A stretch of 15,617 nt of DNA from Coriobacteriia bacterium (GTDB taxonomy: Bacteria > Actinomycetota > Coriobacteriia > Anaerosomatales > JAENZW01). Every line of letters begins with the position of its first letter. Positions within the stretch are counted from its first letter, which is position 1. The notes beneath the pieces were generated by a model, which saw only the letters and a list, made by a program, of their open reading frames with translations, was not told the origin of the DNA and searched no databases. Below are positions 6,229-13,507 of the stretch, piece after piece. The DNA is taken from assembly GCA_029858605.1 (NCBI GenBank), contig JAOUET010000021.1:1-15617 (forward strand), read 5' to 3'. Both the position numbers and the translations under genes were made by a program.

Positions 6229-7755
6229 GTGGCGAGTTCCTCAAGAACGGGTTCAGGAGTCAGGCAGATCGTCGTGGTGATAGTCTTGCTGCTCCTGCTG
6301 CTGGCTCTGGCCTTCTCGTACTACATGCTCACGCGCGAACTCAGAACCGAGGGGCAAGGAGAGCGCGATCGCAACTTCCTCTTCTCGGTCTATGGGTACG
6401 AGGGCGACCTGCTCCGCCGGCCCACCGGTGTCGCATTCGACAATCGGGGCAACATCTACGTCGCGGACACCGGGAAGCGACGAATCGTCGTGTTTGACGG
6501 CGACGGGAACTACATCCGAGTCTTCGGTGATGCCGGGAGAGCCCCATTGGGCATCTGGGACCCGATCGACGTAGGCGTCACGTCCGATGGTCGCGTGTTC
6601 GTTGTCGACAAGTCACAACAGAAGCTCGTCGAGTTCGACCAGAACGGCACCGCCGTTCGCGACATCGTGCTCGAAGAAGAGGCCCCCACATCGATCACTG
6701 TCACCGACGAGAACCTTCTGGTCACGACCGAGAGCGGCGTACTGGTGGCAAGCCTGGAGGGCGACCTTCTCACAGGCTACATCAAACGCGGCAAAGAGCC
6801 CGGGCAGTTCGACCGCCCTGGCGGCGTCGCCGTGGGCAAGGACGGTACTCTCTACGTGGCGGACAGCCTCAACTACCGCGTTCAGGCCATCGGGAGCAAC
6901 GGAGTGCCCATCTGGCAATACGGGAAGCCCATCCCGCCGGAGAGTGCAGTCCAGTATGATTCGCCGGATCGTAAGTTCGGGCTTCCTGCCAGCATCGCTG
7001 TCGACGACAACGACCTCATCTACGTCGTCGACGGTTTGAACCACGAGATCCAGGTGCTCGACACGAACGGAGAACCGATTGAGACGATCGGCGACACCGG
7101 ACATGAGGACGGGAGCTTCTACTATCCCGATGGTATCGACTATCACGACGGCCGCCTGGTCATCGCCGACAAGATGAACGATCGTGTCGAGGTGTTCGAG
7201 ACCCCGCTGCCTCCCGGCCAGGCCTGGCGGTCCTACGTACCGTACGCCGCAGTCTTGCTGCTGCTTCCGCTTCTGCTGCTACCGTTCCTATTCCGTGGAC
7301 GGAAGTTCGTTGTCACCGACGAGTTCATCGCGCTACTTGCCGAAGACGAGGACCGCGACCTGATCGTCGACGCTCTCAAGAAGGTCTATGCGGCACCAAC
7401 AGTGGCAGCGTCTGGCGATGAGATGGAGGAACTGGGTCTCCGCTGGTTGGCGCGGGCACCCGATTCCGATCGCGTTCAACTGCTCGAGTCCAACTACGGT
7501 ATCAGTCAAGAGCAGGCAGAGGCCATCGTCGTGGCTGCTCGCCTGCGTGGTCGTCGCCTTTTGATAGCCGAGGACGAGGCGGTCAAAGCGGCAGCCGAAG
7601 AGTTGAAGATATCGGTCGTCTCATACGCGGAGATCAAGGCGGCGATCGGAGAAGATGAATCACAGAAGACCTCGCAAGGCGAAGACGCCGAGGCCGAAGG
7701 GCATTCACGACAAGAGTCTTCCGAGAGCCGCGACGCAGATGGAGAGGACACGTAA
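6229..7755 (+). CDS. Membrane protein: NHL-type beta-propeller with a C-terminal PIN-like domain
   Basis: The 508-residue product has a membrane segment at about 12-33. Six propeller blades of NHL type follow at roughly 64-100, 108-146, 150-184, 194-232, 250-288 and 297-326; repeated signatures are RPTGVAF, IYVAD and RIVVFD. A second membrane segment lies at about 337-355. The remaining ~115 residues (358-472) resemble a PIN-like fold: an early VTDEF with Asp363, a helical region with AEAIVVAARLRG, then LLIAEDE with Asp449 and a final ISVV strand. An acidic low-complexity tail ends the protein. Topology predicts the propeller outside and the PIN-like part inside. NHL proteins often sit beside multiheme cytochromes, but this fusion is unusual. 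Nuclease activity is not demonstrated; the PIN call rests on pattern only. The stop abuts the next ATG. Confidence 0.9.
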   Translation: MASSSRTGSGVRQIVVVIVLLLLLLALAFSYYMLTRELRTEGQGERDRNFLFSVYGYEGDLLRRPTGVAFDNRGNIYVADTGKRRIVVFDGDGNYIRVFGDAGRAPLGIWDPIDVGVTSDGRVFVVDKSQQKLVEFDQNGTAVRDIVLEEEAPTSITVTDENLLVTTESGVLVASLEGDLLTGYIKRGKEPGQFDRPGGVAVGKDGTLYVADSLNYRVQAIGSNGVPIWQYGKPIPPESAVQYDSPDRKFGLPASIAVDDNDLIYVVDGLNHEIQVLDTNGEPIETIGDTGHEDGSFYYPDGIDYHDGRLVIADKMNDRVEVFETPLPPGQAWRSYVPYAAVLLLLPLLLLPFLFRGRKFVVTDEFIALLAEDEDRDLIVDALKKVYAAPTVAASGDEMEELGLRWLARAPDSDRVQLLESNYGISQEQAEAIVVAARLRGRRLLIAEDEAVKAAAEELKISVVSYAEIKAAIGEDESQKTSQGEDAEAEGHSRQESSESRDADGEDT

Positions 7756-8340
7756 ATGTCGAGATTGGTGTCGCTTGCGATTCTCGCGTCCACAGCACTG
7801 CTTGCCGTCGTCATGATCGGCGGGTGTTCCGGCGGGGTCCGGCCGGCCACCGATCTTCCCGCACCCGAGGACTTGGCGCAGGAGACCACGCAGACGTCCG
7901 TCTTCTACTCGACCGGCCGATCTCTCTTGGAGGAACGCAAGGTCGTGGATTCCACGCGGATCTACGAGGCGACGCTCGAGGAGCTCCTGCTCGCGTACCC
8001 CGAATCGAACCCGAACGTTGCCATCGTCCAGCCGGCCGTGACGGCTGCGGGGGTGACCTTCTCCGGTGGAGTCGTCACGATTGACTGGCCTGCGGAGATT
8101 CTCGACTTCGAGGCCGAGGACGGCGAGGAGCGCATCGCTCTCGCGTCCATACTCACGACGTTCGGCCAGTTCGACGAGGTCGAGAAGGTCCAGTTCACAG
8201 TCGAGGGCAAGGCGAGTGGAGAGGCTTCCAACGGCAAGGACGTTGAGGCGTTCTGGGGGTCCGTGAGCCTGACGGGCCAACCGTGGGACGTCATTCGCCT
8301 CACGAGAGGCTCCTCCGACGAAGCCTCGTCGACTCCGTAG
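7756..8340 (+). CDS. GerMN-domain lipoprotein
   Basis: The 194-residue product has a signal peptide ending in a lipobox (IGGC, Cys24), followed by a GerMN-type domain at about 45-180. Its marks are a FYST strand, an ATLEELLLAYPES helix, a VVTIDWPAE strand and an ASILTTFGQFDEVEKVQFTVEG region, in the order expected of the family. GerMN domains are extracytoplasmic and best known from spore germination protein GerM and from lipoproteins of non-sporulating actinobacteria such as LpqB, so the domain does not prove sporulation. GGAGAGG at 7741-7747 lies 8 bases before the ATG, which directly follows the stop of the propeller gene. It ends a three-gene operon closed by a strong terminator. Confidence 0.9.
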   Translation: MSRLVSLAILASTALLAVVMIGGCSGGVRPATDLPAPEDLAQETTQTSVFYSTGRSLLEERKVVDSTRIYEATLEELLLAYPESNPNVAIVQPAVTAAGVTFSGGVVTIDWPAEILDFEAEDGEERIALASILTTFGQFDEVEKVQFTVEGKASGEASNGKDVEAFWGSVSLTGQPWDVIRLTRGSSDEASSTP

Positions 8341-8364
8341 CGCCTGTTCACACAAAGACAAACC

Positions 8365-8394
8365 AAGAAGAGGGCCTCGCGGGGCCCTCTTCTT
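8365..8394 (+). terminator. Strong hairpin terminator after the GerMN lipoprotein gene
   Basis: AAGAAGAGGGCC and GGCCCTCTTCTT form a perfect 12-bp stem around a 6-base loop. The pyrimidine-rich right arm and an A-rich left arm fit an intrinsic terminator, possibly bidirectional. It lies 25 bases after the stop. Confidence 0.88.
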
Positions 8395-8429
8395 CATTCC
8401 CGGTCGTGGTGGCGCAAAGCCGATTGGTC

Positions 8430-8508
8430 TAGAATCAAGCGTCCAAAGGGTGCGTACCCCAGGCCTTCTCGGCTCCAAGACGGGTGCCTGAGAGCGCATC
8501 CGAGAAGG
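8430..8508 (+). promoter_or_regulatory. Possible promoter and structured leader of leuB
   Basis: TAGAAT at 8430-8435 is a fair -10 box but has no clear -35. Downstream are a small hairpin (GGGT/ACCC, 8448-8459) and a perfect 9-bp inverted repeat, CCTTCTCGG (8464-8472) with CCGAGAAGG (8500-8508), with a 27-base loop. No T-box, leader peptide rich in branched-chain codons, or known riboswitch motif was recognised. Confidence 0.35.
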
Positions 8509-8534
8509 AACGGACAGGGCGGAGAGAGAGACAG

Positions 8535-9599
8535 ATGGGACAGTATCGGATCGCAGCACTTCCCGGCGACGGCATCGGACCTGACATCACGAGAGAGGCG
8601 CAGAAGGTCCTCGAGGCGGTCGCAGCCAAGTTTGGGCACACGTTCGCGTACGAAGAGGCGCTCATCGGCGGTGCCGCTATCGACGAGACCGGCTCGCCCC
8701 TTCCCGACGAAACGGTCGCGCGGTGCAAGGCGAGTGATGCGGTGCTTCTGGGCGCGATCGGCGGCCCCAAATGGGACACGACCGACCCCGACGGTGTTCG
8801 CCCCGAGCAGGGACTTCTCGGCATAAGAAAGGCGCTCGAGCTCTACGCCAACCTTCGGCCGGTCAAGATATTCGACGCGCTCATCGACAGTTCCACCGTC
8901 AAGCCCGACGTCATCCGTGGCGTCGACATCATGATCGTTCGCGAGCTCACGGGCGGCATCTACTTCGGCAAGCGCGAGCGGGTGGGCGAAATGGCGTACG
9001 ACACGATGGAGTACAACGCGTACGAGGTCGAGCGGATCGTGCGGATGGCATGCGAGTTGGCCCGTGCGCGCAACACCGCCAACGTGTGTTCGGTCGACAA
9101 GGCGAATGTGCTGGAAGCCTCGAGACTCTGGCGTGAGGTCGCCCATCGCGTGGCCGCCGAGTATCCCGATATCGAACTGTGGGACCAGCTTGTCGACAAC
9201 AGCGCCCAGCAGATCATCAAGAACCCGAGACAGTTCGACGTCATGGTTACCGGGAACATGTTCGGTGACATCCTCTCGGACGAGGCCTCGATGCTCTCGG
9301 GTTCGCTGGGAATGCTCGCGTCTGCGTCGCTGGGTGATGGTCCGGGGCTCTACGAACCCAGTCACGGGAGTGCGCCGAAGTACACCGGCATGGACGTGGC
9401 CAATCCCACCGCAACCGTGCTTTCGGCGGCGTTGATGCTGCGGTACTCCCTCGAGCTGGGACGCGAGGCCGATGCGGTCGAGGTGGCTATCGAGCGCGTG
9501 CTCGCGGACGGCTACAGGACCAAGGACATCATGAGTGAGGGTAGGGAGTTGGTGGGTACGAGTCGCATGGGCGATTTGATCGCCGAGCGCGTCGAGTAG
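8535..9599 (+). CDS. leuB: 3-isopropylmalate dehydrogenase
   Basis: The NAD-dependent oxidative decarboxylation of 3-isopropylmalate is the third step of leucine synthesis; the enzyme family also handles 3-methylmalate in the citramalate route. The 354 residues from ATG 8535 match the usual length. The N-terminus is the family's YRIAALPGDGIGP. The expected catalytic set is present: Arg98, Arg108, Arg136, Tyr143, Lys189, Asp221, Asp245 and Asp249. The substrate-loop Glu91 and Leu94 and the HGSAP/ANPTA cofactor region are also kept. A GTG at 8484 would add 17 residues of unlike sequence inside the leader inverted repeat, whereas 8535 has GGAGAG 8 bases upstream. It leads the leuB-ilvE-cimA group. 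No leuA, leuC or leuD is in the window. Confidence 0.97.
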   Translation: MGQYRIAALPGDGIGPDITREAQKVLEAVAAKFGHTFAYEEALIGGAAIDETGSPLPDETVARCKASDAVLLGAIGGPKWDTTDPDGVRPEQGLLGIRKALELYANLRPVKIFDALIDSSTVKPDVIRGVDIMIVRELTGGIYFGKRERVGEMAYDTMEYNAYEVERIVRMACELARARNTANVCSVDKANVLEASRLWREVAHRVAAEYPDIELWDQLVDNSAQQIIKNPRQFDVMVTGNMFGDILSDEASMLSGSLGMLASASLGDGPGLYEPSHGSAPKYTGMDVANPTATVLSAALMLRYSLELGREADAVEVAIERVLADGYRTKDIMSEGRELVGTSRMGDLIAERVE

Positions 9600-9708
9600 C
9601 CAGCAGCTGAGTCCGGGCGTCGACACTCGGCCGATACCCGACCGGATTCTGCCATACTACTCTTCATCGGCAGCGCTTGAAGGGGTTGCGTTCGGAAGGG
9701 GATTTGAG

Positions 9709-10623
9709 ATGGCACTGCCAAAGGTGGACAAGATCTGGATGGACGGCACGCTCGTGGATTGGGATGCCGCCCAGGTCCACGTGCTCACGCATGCGCTTCA
9801 CTACGGCTCCGGCGTGTTCGAAGGAATCCGCTGCTACGAGACGGCCGACGGGCCGGCAGTCTTCAGGCTCACCGAGCACATGGAGCGGTTCGAGCGCTCC
9901 GCGAGGATGCTGCTGATGGACCTAGGCTACTCGGTCGATCAGACGGTAGAAGCGGTCAAGGAGACCATCAGCGCAAACAAGCTCGACTCGTGCTACATCC
10001 GGCCGATTGCGTTTCGCGGCTACGGTGTCATGGGTCTCGACCCGATACCGGCACCCGTGAACGTGGTCATCGCCGTGTGGCCGTGGGGCACCTACCTGGG
10101 CGAAGAAGCTCTGGAACACGGTGTGGAAGTAGGCGTGTCCAGCTGGCGACAGCGCGGCACCAACGCGCTTCCGCCCAGCATCAAGGCGACCGGCAACTAT
10201 CTGAACTCGTCGCTTGCACGCGTCGAGGCCAACCGCCATGGGTACAACGAGGCGATCCTGCTGAACGAGCAGGGCAACGTGTGCGAGGGCACCGGCGAGA
10301 ACCTCTTCATAGTCAAGGGCGGGCGCCTACTGACCCCTCCGGTTTCCGACGGCATTCTAGAAGGCATCACGCGCGATTCGCTGATGACGATCGCGCGCGA
10401 CAAGGGTTATGAGGTGCTCGAACGATCCATGGTACGGACGGACCTCTACGCGGCCCAAGAGATGTTCATGTGTGGTACGGCTGCGGAGGTCGTGCCCGTG
10501 CGCGCGGTGGACGGCCGTGTCATAGGAGAGCCCGGACCGATAACCAAGGAGCTGCAGGACGCCTTCTTCGCGGTCGTGCGCGGTGAGAACGGCGACTACG
10601 GCGATTGGCTCGAGCCTGTCTAG
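9709..10623 (+). CDS. ilvE: Branched-chain amino acid aminotransferase
   Basis: This PLP-dependent class IV aminotransferase carries out the last step of isoleucine, leucine and valine synthesis, with glutamate as amino donor. The 304 residues match the family length. The PLP-binding lysine is Lys159 in the PPSIKATGNYLN region. Other family marks are HYGSGVFEGIRCY (31-43), EGTGENLF (193-200) and GTAAEVVPV (256-264). A purine-rich ribosome site (GGAAGGGG) precedes the ATG. It lies 109 bases after leuB and 18 bases before cimA, in the same direction. A D-amino-acid aminotransferase is the main alternative in this fold, but the FEGIR and GTAAEVVPV motifs favour IlvE. Confidence 0.96.
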   Translation: MALPKVDKIWMDGTLVDWDAAQVHVLTHALHYGSGVFEGIRCYETADGPAVFRLTEHMERFERSARMLLMDLGYSVDQTVEAVKETISANKLDSCYIRPIAFRGYGVMGLDPIPAPVNVVIAVWPWGTYLGEEALEHGVEVGVSSWRQRGTNALPPSIKATGNYLNSSLARVEANRHGYNEAILLNEQGNVCEGTGENLFIVKGGRLLTPPVSDGILEGITRDSLMTIARDKGYEVLERSMVRTDLYAAQEMFMCGTAAEVVPVRAVDGRVIGEPGPITKELQDAFFAVVRGENGDYGDWLEPV

Positions 10624-10641
10624 GCGAGGGGGGTCGCGTCT

Positions 10642-12213
10642 TTGAGCCAGCGGGTCACAATCTACGACACGACGCTGCGCGACGGCACTCAGCGAGAGGG
10701 TCTTTCGCTGTCTGCCGAGGACAAGATCCGCGTCGCCAAGCGACTCGACATCCTCGGCGTCGACTACATCGAGGGCGGATTCCCGGGCTCCAACCCCAAG
10801 GACATCGAGTTCTTCGAGCGGGCGCGAGAGCTGGAGCTTGAGCACGCGCAGATTACCGCCTTCGGCTCGACTTGCCGAAAGGACCTGGCGGCCGAAGCCG
10901 ATCCGGGACTCCAAGCGCTTCTGGACACGGGCTGCGGCGTCGTGTGTATCTTCGGCAAGGCGTGGGACCTGCACGTGACGGATACGCTGCGGACGTCGCT
11001 TGCGGAGAACCTGAGGATGGTGCGCGAGTCGGTCGCGTATCTCAAGTCGCAGGAGAAGGTAGTGTTCTTCGACGCCGAGCACTTCTTCGATGGCTACGCG
11101 AACAACCCCAGCCACGCGCTGGAAGTGTGTCAGGCGGCGGCCGAGGCCGGGGCGGACTGCATCGTGCTGTGCGACACGAACGGAGGCAGGCTGCCGCACG
11201 AGATCGTGCGCGCGGTGCAGGCTGTCTCGCTGGCCGTGGACGCGCCGCTCGGCATCCATGCGCACAACGACTCTGCTTGTGCTGTCGCGAACTCCCTGGT
11301 GGCGGTGGACGCGGGCTGCGTTCACGTACAGGGCACGATCAACGGATACGGAGAGCGCGCGGGCAACGCCGACCTCATCTCGATCATCCCCGCGCTGGCT
11401 CTCAAGATGGGTCGCGAGTGCGTCACCGAAGACCAACTGAGGCTGCTCACCGAGGTTTCCCATTTCGTCTCTGAGATCTCGAACATCACCCCGAACCCGC
11501 ACCAGCCCTACGTGGGTTTCTCGGCGTTCGCCCACAAGGGGGGCGTGCACGCAAGCGCAGCCGCGCGGCTTCCGGAGGCATACGAGCACATCGACCCGGC
11601 TTCCGTCGGGAACCTCGCTCGCGTAGTGGTAAGCGAGCTGGCCGGCCGGGCTTCGCTGACGATGAAAGCCCACGAGATGGGAATCGACCTGACCGGCGAT
11701 CCCGAGACCGTGAGCGTCGTGCTCGACAGCATCAAGGACCTCGAGCACAAAGGGTACTCCTTCGAGGCGGCCGACGGCTCTCTCGAGATCATGCTTCGCA
11801 AGCGCCTGGGCACCTACGAGCCGTTCTTCACGCTCGAGGCCTTCCGCTGCATCATGGAGAAGCGCGAGGACGGTCGAGTCATGACAGAGGCGACGATCAA
11901 GATATACGTCGGCGGTCATCGCTACATCGCGACCGCAGAGGGAAACGGCCCCGTCAACGCTCTCGACAAGGCGCTGCGGATCGCCATCGGCCAGTTCTAT
12001 CCCGCACTCGGCGACATAGAACTGTCGGACTACAAGGTGCGCGTGCTCGACGAGACCAAGGGCACCGGCGCCGTGACCCGCGTGCTGATCGAATCGAGCG
12101 ATGGCGACAAGTCGTGGGGGACGGTGGGGGTGTCCGAGAATATCATCGAAGCCTCCTGGGAAGCACTCGTCGATTCCGTCGACTACGGCCTTTCGCATCC
12201 TCGGCAGGATTAG
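10642..12213 (+). CDS. cimA: (R)-citramalate synthase
   Basis: The enzyme condenses pyruvate and acetyl-CoA to citramalate, the entry to threonine-independent isoleucine synthesis. The 523-residue length and the N-terminal DTTLRDGTQREG (9-20) with YIEGGFPGSNPKD (42-54) fit the CimA branch rather than 2-isopropylmalate synthase or homocitrate synthase. Metal ligands appear in HAHND (206-210). The HKGGVHASA segment (298-306) begins the C-terminal half, and residues about 395-520 resemble the LeuA-type allosteric dimer domain, which binds isoleucine in CimA. The start is TTG at 10642, with a strong GAGGGG ribosome site about 10 bases upstream. It follows ilvE by 18 bases and is almost certainly co-transcribed. 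An LeuA-like activity cannot be fully excluded without assay. Confidence 0.93.
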   Translation: MSQRVTIYDTTLRDGTQREGLSLSAEDKIRVAKRLDILGVDYIEGGFPGSNPKDIEFFERARELELEHAQITAFGSTCRKDLAAEADPGLQALLDTGCGVVCIFGKAWDLHVTDTLRTSLAENLRMVRESVAYLKSQEKVVFFDAEHFFDGYANNPSHALEVCQAAAEAGADCIVLCDTNGGRLPHEIVRAVQAVSLAVDAPLGIHAHNDSACAVANSLVAVDAGCVHVQGTINGYGERAGNADLISIIPALALKMGRECVTEDQLRLLTEVSHFVSEISNITPNPHQPYVGFSAFAHKGGVHASAAARLPEAYEHIDPASVGNLARVVVSELAGRASLTMKAHEMGIDLTGDPETVSVVLDSIKDLEHKGYSFEAADGSLEIMLRKRLGTYEPFFTLEAFRCIMEKREDGRVMTEATIKIYVGGHRYIATAEGNGPVNALDKALRIAIGQFYPALGDIELSDYKVRVLDETKGTGAVTRVLIESSDGDKSWGTVGVSENIIEASWEALVDSVDYGLSHPRQD

Positions 12214-12263
12214 CTGCTCGCTCATGGAACTTAATCCTGAACGGGATCCCATCGAGCGCATCC

Positions 12264-12270
12264 GGAGGAG
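12264..12270 (+). promoter_or_regulatory. Ribosome binding site deciding the FAH-family start
   Basis: GGAGGAG ends 4 bases before ATG 12275, with its GGAGG core at a 6-base spacing. It favours this start over the in-frame ATG at 12224, which has no comparable site. Confidence 0.75.
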
Positions 12271-12274
12271 CCGC

Positions 12275-13024
12275 ATGCGGGTCGTGCGAGTACTGAGTGA
12301 TGGAGACTGTCGTTACGGTCTAGCCGACGAGGCGACGGTCACGCTCATTTCCGAAGAGCCTTTCGCAGCATGGGAGCCCGAGGGGACGCTTGCTCTGCGC
12401 GGCGCGGAGCTTCTCACGCCGGTGGTACCGACGAAGATCGTCTGCGTGGGGCTGAACTACATGGCGCACGCTCGCGAACTCGGGATGCCCATCCCCGACG
12501 AGCCGGTCATCTTCCTCAAGCCGCCCACGGCGGTCACCTCGCCCGAGGCGGAGATCAAGATCCCGTCCGAGATTGGACGAGTCGACTACGAGGCCGAACT
12601 CGCCGTGGTCATTGGCAGGCGCACTCATCGCGCGAGGCCGGAGGAAGCTCGACTGAACGTGCTCGGGTATACGTGCGCCAACGACATCACCGCACGCGAG
12701 GTGCAGCGCAGGGATGGCCAATGGACGCGAGCCAAGAGCTACGACGGCTTCTGCCCGCTCGGCCCGTGGGTCGAGACTGACGTCGATCCGGAGGACCTGC
12801 TTGTCGAATGTCTGGTCAACGGTGAGGTACGGCAGGCCGGGCGGACTTCGGACATGATCTTCGATACGTTCGAGTTGATTTCGTTTATCTCTCAGGTGAT
12901 GACCCTTGTGCCGGGCGACGTGGTCCTCACGGGCACGCCAGCGGGAATCGGACCGCTCTCGCCGGGTGACGACGTCGAGGTTCGCATCGAGAGCGTCGGA
13001 GTCCTGAAGAACCACGTCGTCTAG
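12275..13024 (+). CDS. Fumarylacetoacetate hydrolase (FAH) family protein
   Basis: From ATG 12275 the protein has 249 residues, the usual size of the short bacterial FAH family, with its typical MRVVR N-terminus and YGL strand. The catalytic core begins at about 53: VCVGLNYMAHARELG, LKPPTAV, then metal ligands Glu106 and Glu108 (YEAELAVVIG) and Asp137 (ANDITAREVQ). TGTPAGIGPL lies at 219-228. Members cleave or decarboxylate acylpyruvates, oxaloacetate or hydroxymuconate derivatives; the sequence does not settle which, so no symbol is given. It begins 61 bases after cimA in the same direction and may be co-transcribed. No aromatic catabolism genes are nearby, so housekeeping clearance of an acylpyruvate or oxaloacetate is plausible. 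Confidence 0.93.
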   Translation: MRVVRVLSDGDCRYGLADEATVTLISEEPFAAWEPEGTLALRGAELLTPVVPTKIVCVGLNYMAHARELGMPIPDEPVIFLKPPTAVTSPEAEIKIPSEIGRVDYEAELAVVIGRRTHRARPEEARLNVLGYTCANDITAREVQRRDGQWTRAKSYDGFCPLGPWVETDVDPEDLLVECLVNGEVRQAGRTSDMIFDTFELISFISQVMTLVPGDVVLTGTPAGIGPLSPGDDVEVRIESVGVLKNHVV

Positions 13025-13097
13025 CCGCGGCGCATCCTGTGGCGCGCGAAACACATCCACGCGGTCGCCCGTCGGACACCTGTCCGTTCGTCGTGCA

Positions 13098-13111
13098 CGA
13101 ACAGCCGTTCG
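13098..13111. promoter_or_regulatory. Candidate LexA (SOS) box upstream of the yerC-like gene and dnaE
   Basis: CGAAC-AGCC-GTTCG is a perfect palindrome matching the Gram-positive LexA pattern CGAAC-N4-GTTCG. A second half-site, GTTCG at 13086-13090, forms an overlapping palindrome with the same CGAAC. It lies about 100 bases before the next start codon. No lexA gene is in the window to support it. Confidence 0.5.
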
Positions 13112-13143
13112 GCTATCCACAGACCCCAGATGTTGGTCTCGGA

Positions 13144-13152
13144 TGCTATCCT
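13144..13152 (+). promoter_or_regulatory. Possible extended -10 element
   Basis: TGCTATCCT fits an extended -10 (TGN-TATNNT) at 48 bases before the yerC-like start. No -35 is recognisable. It would place the LexA-like palindrome just upstream of the promoter. Confidence 0.3.
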
Positions 13153-13199
13153 GGACACGATATGTTGTGGGGCCGGGAACTTTGGAGAATCGAGCGCTG

Positions 13200-13502
13200 A
13201 TGGCCGAGGATCGCCTGCGTACGCCCGATATCGATGAGCTGCTCGAGGCGCTGCTCTCGCTCGATGACCCCGAGCAGGCCTACGCCTTCCTTCAGGACCT
13301 GTGCACTATCCGAGAGATCCAAGACATGGCGCAGCGCTACCACGTTGCCCGAATGCTTGCGGCCGGCGAACACTACAGTTCGATACAGGAGGCCACGGGA
13401 GCGTCGGCCACGACGATCAGTCGAGTGAGCAAGGCCTTGAACTACGGGGCCGACGGATACCGGTCGGTGTTGGATAGGCTCGATCCCACACAGGGGGCAT
13501 AG
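13200..13502 (+). CDS. YerC/YecD-family TrpR-related DNA-binding protein
   Basis: The 100-residue product is all helical and matches the YerC/YecD family, relatives of the tryptophan repressor. The family marks are LCTIREIQDMAQRYHVA (35-51) and the helix-turn-helix around HYSSIQEATGASATTISRV, ending in LNYGADGY. Ligand and targets of the family are not well defined. ATG 13200 is chosen because it gives the family's usual length and has GGAG at 13184-13187; an ATG at 13143 would overlap the possible promoter. The stop is 5 bases before the dnaE GTG, so the two are likely co-transcribed. It might regulate this operon, but nothing in the sequence shows that. Confidence 0.92.
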   Translation: MAEDRLRTPDIDELLEALLSLDDPEQAYAFLQDLCTIREIQDMAQRYHVARMLAAGEHYSSIQEATGASATTISRVSKALNYGADGYRSVLDRLDPTQGA

Positions 13503-13507
13503 CGAGC

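Noticed and set aside
8436..8534. T-box or leader-peptide attenuator for leuB
   Set aside because: The leader is too short for a T-box, and no small frame rich in Leu, Ile or Val codons was found.
8394..9626. 410-codon open frame on the minus strand opposite leuB
   Set aside because: It covers a well-supported leuB and the preceding terminator and has no family resemblance, so it is a codon-bias artefact.
9600..9708. Separate promoter for ilvE at CATACT (9653-9658)
   Set aside because: A weak -10-like sequence without a recognisable -35; co-transcription with leuB is as likely.
10357..12276. 639-codon open frame on the minus strand opposite cimA
   Set aside because: It is the antisense shadow of a clear cimA in a high-GC genome; its product is rich in Arg, His and Val without recognisable motifs.
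13026..13051. GC-rich hairpin after the FAH-family gene as terminator
   Set aside because: The stem is only about 4 uninterrupted pairs with no T tract, too weak to annotate.
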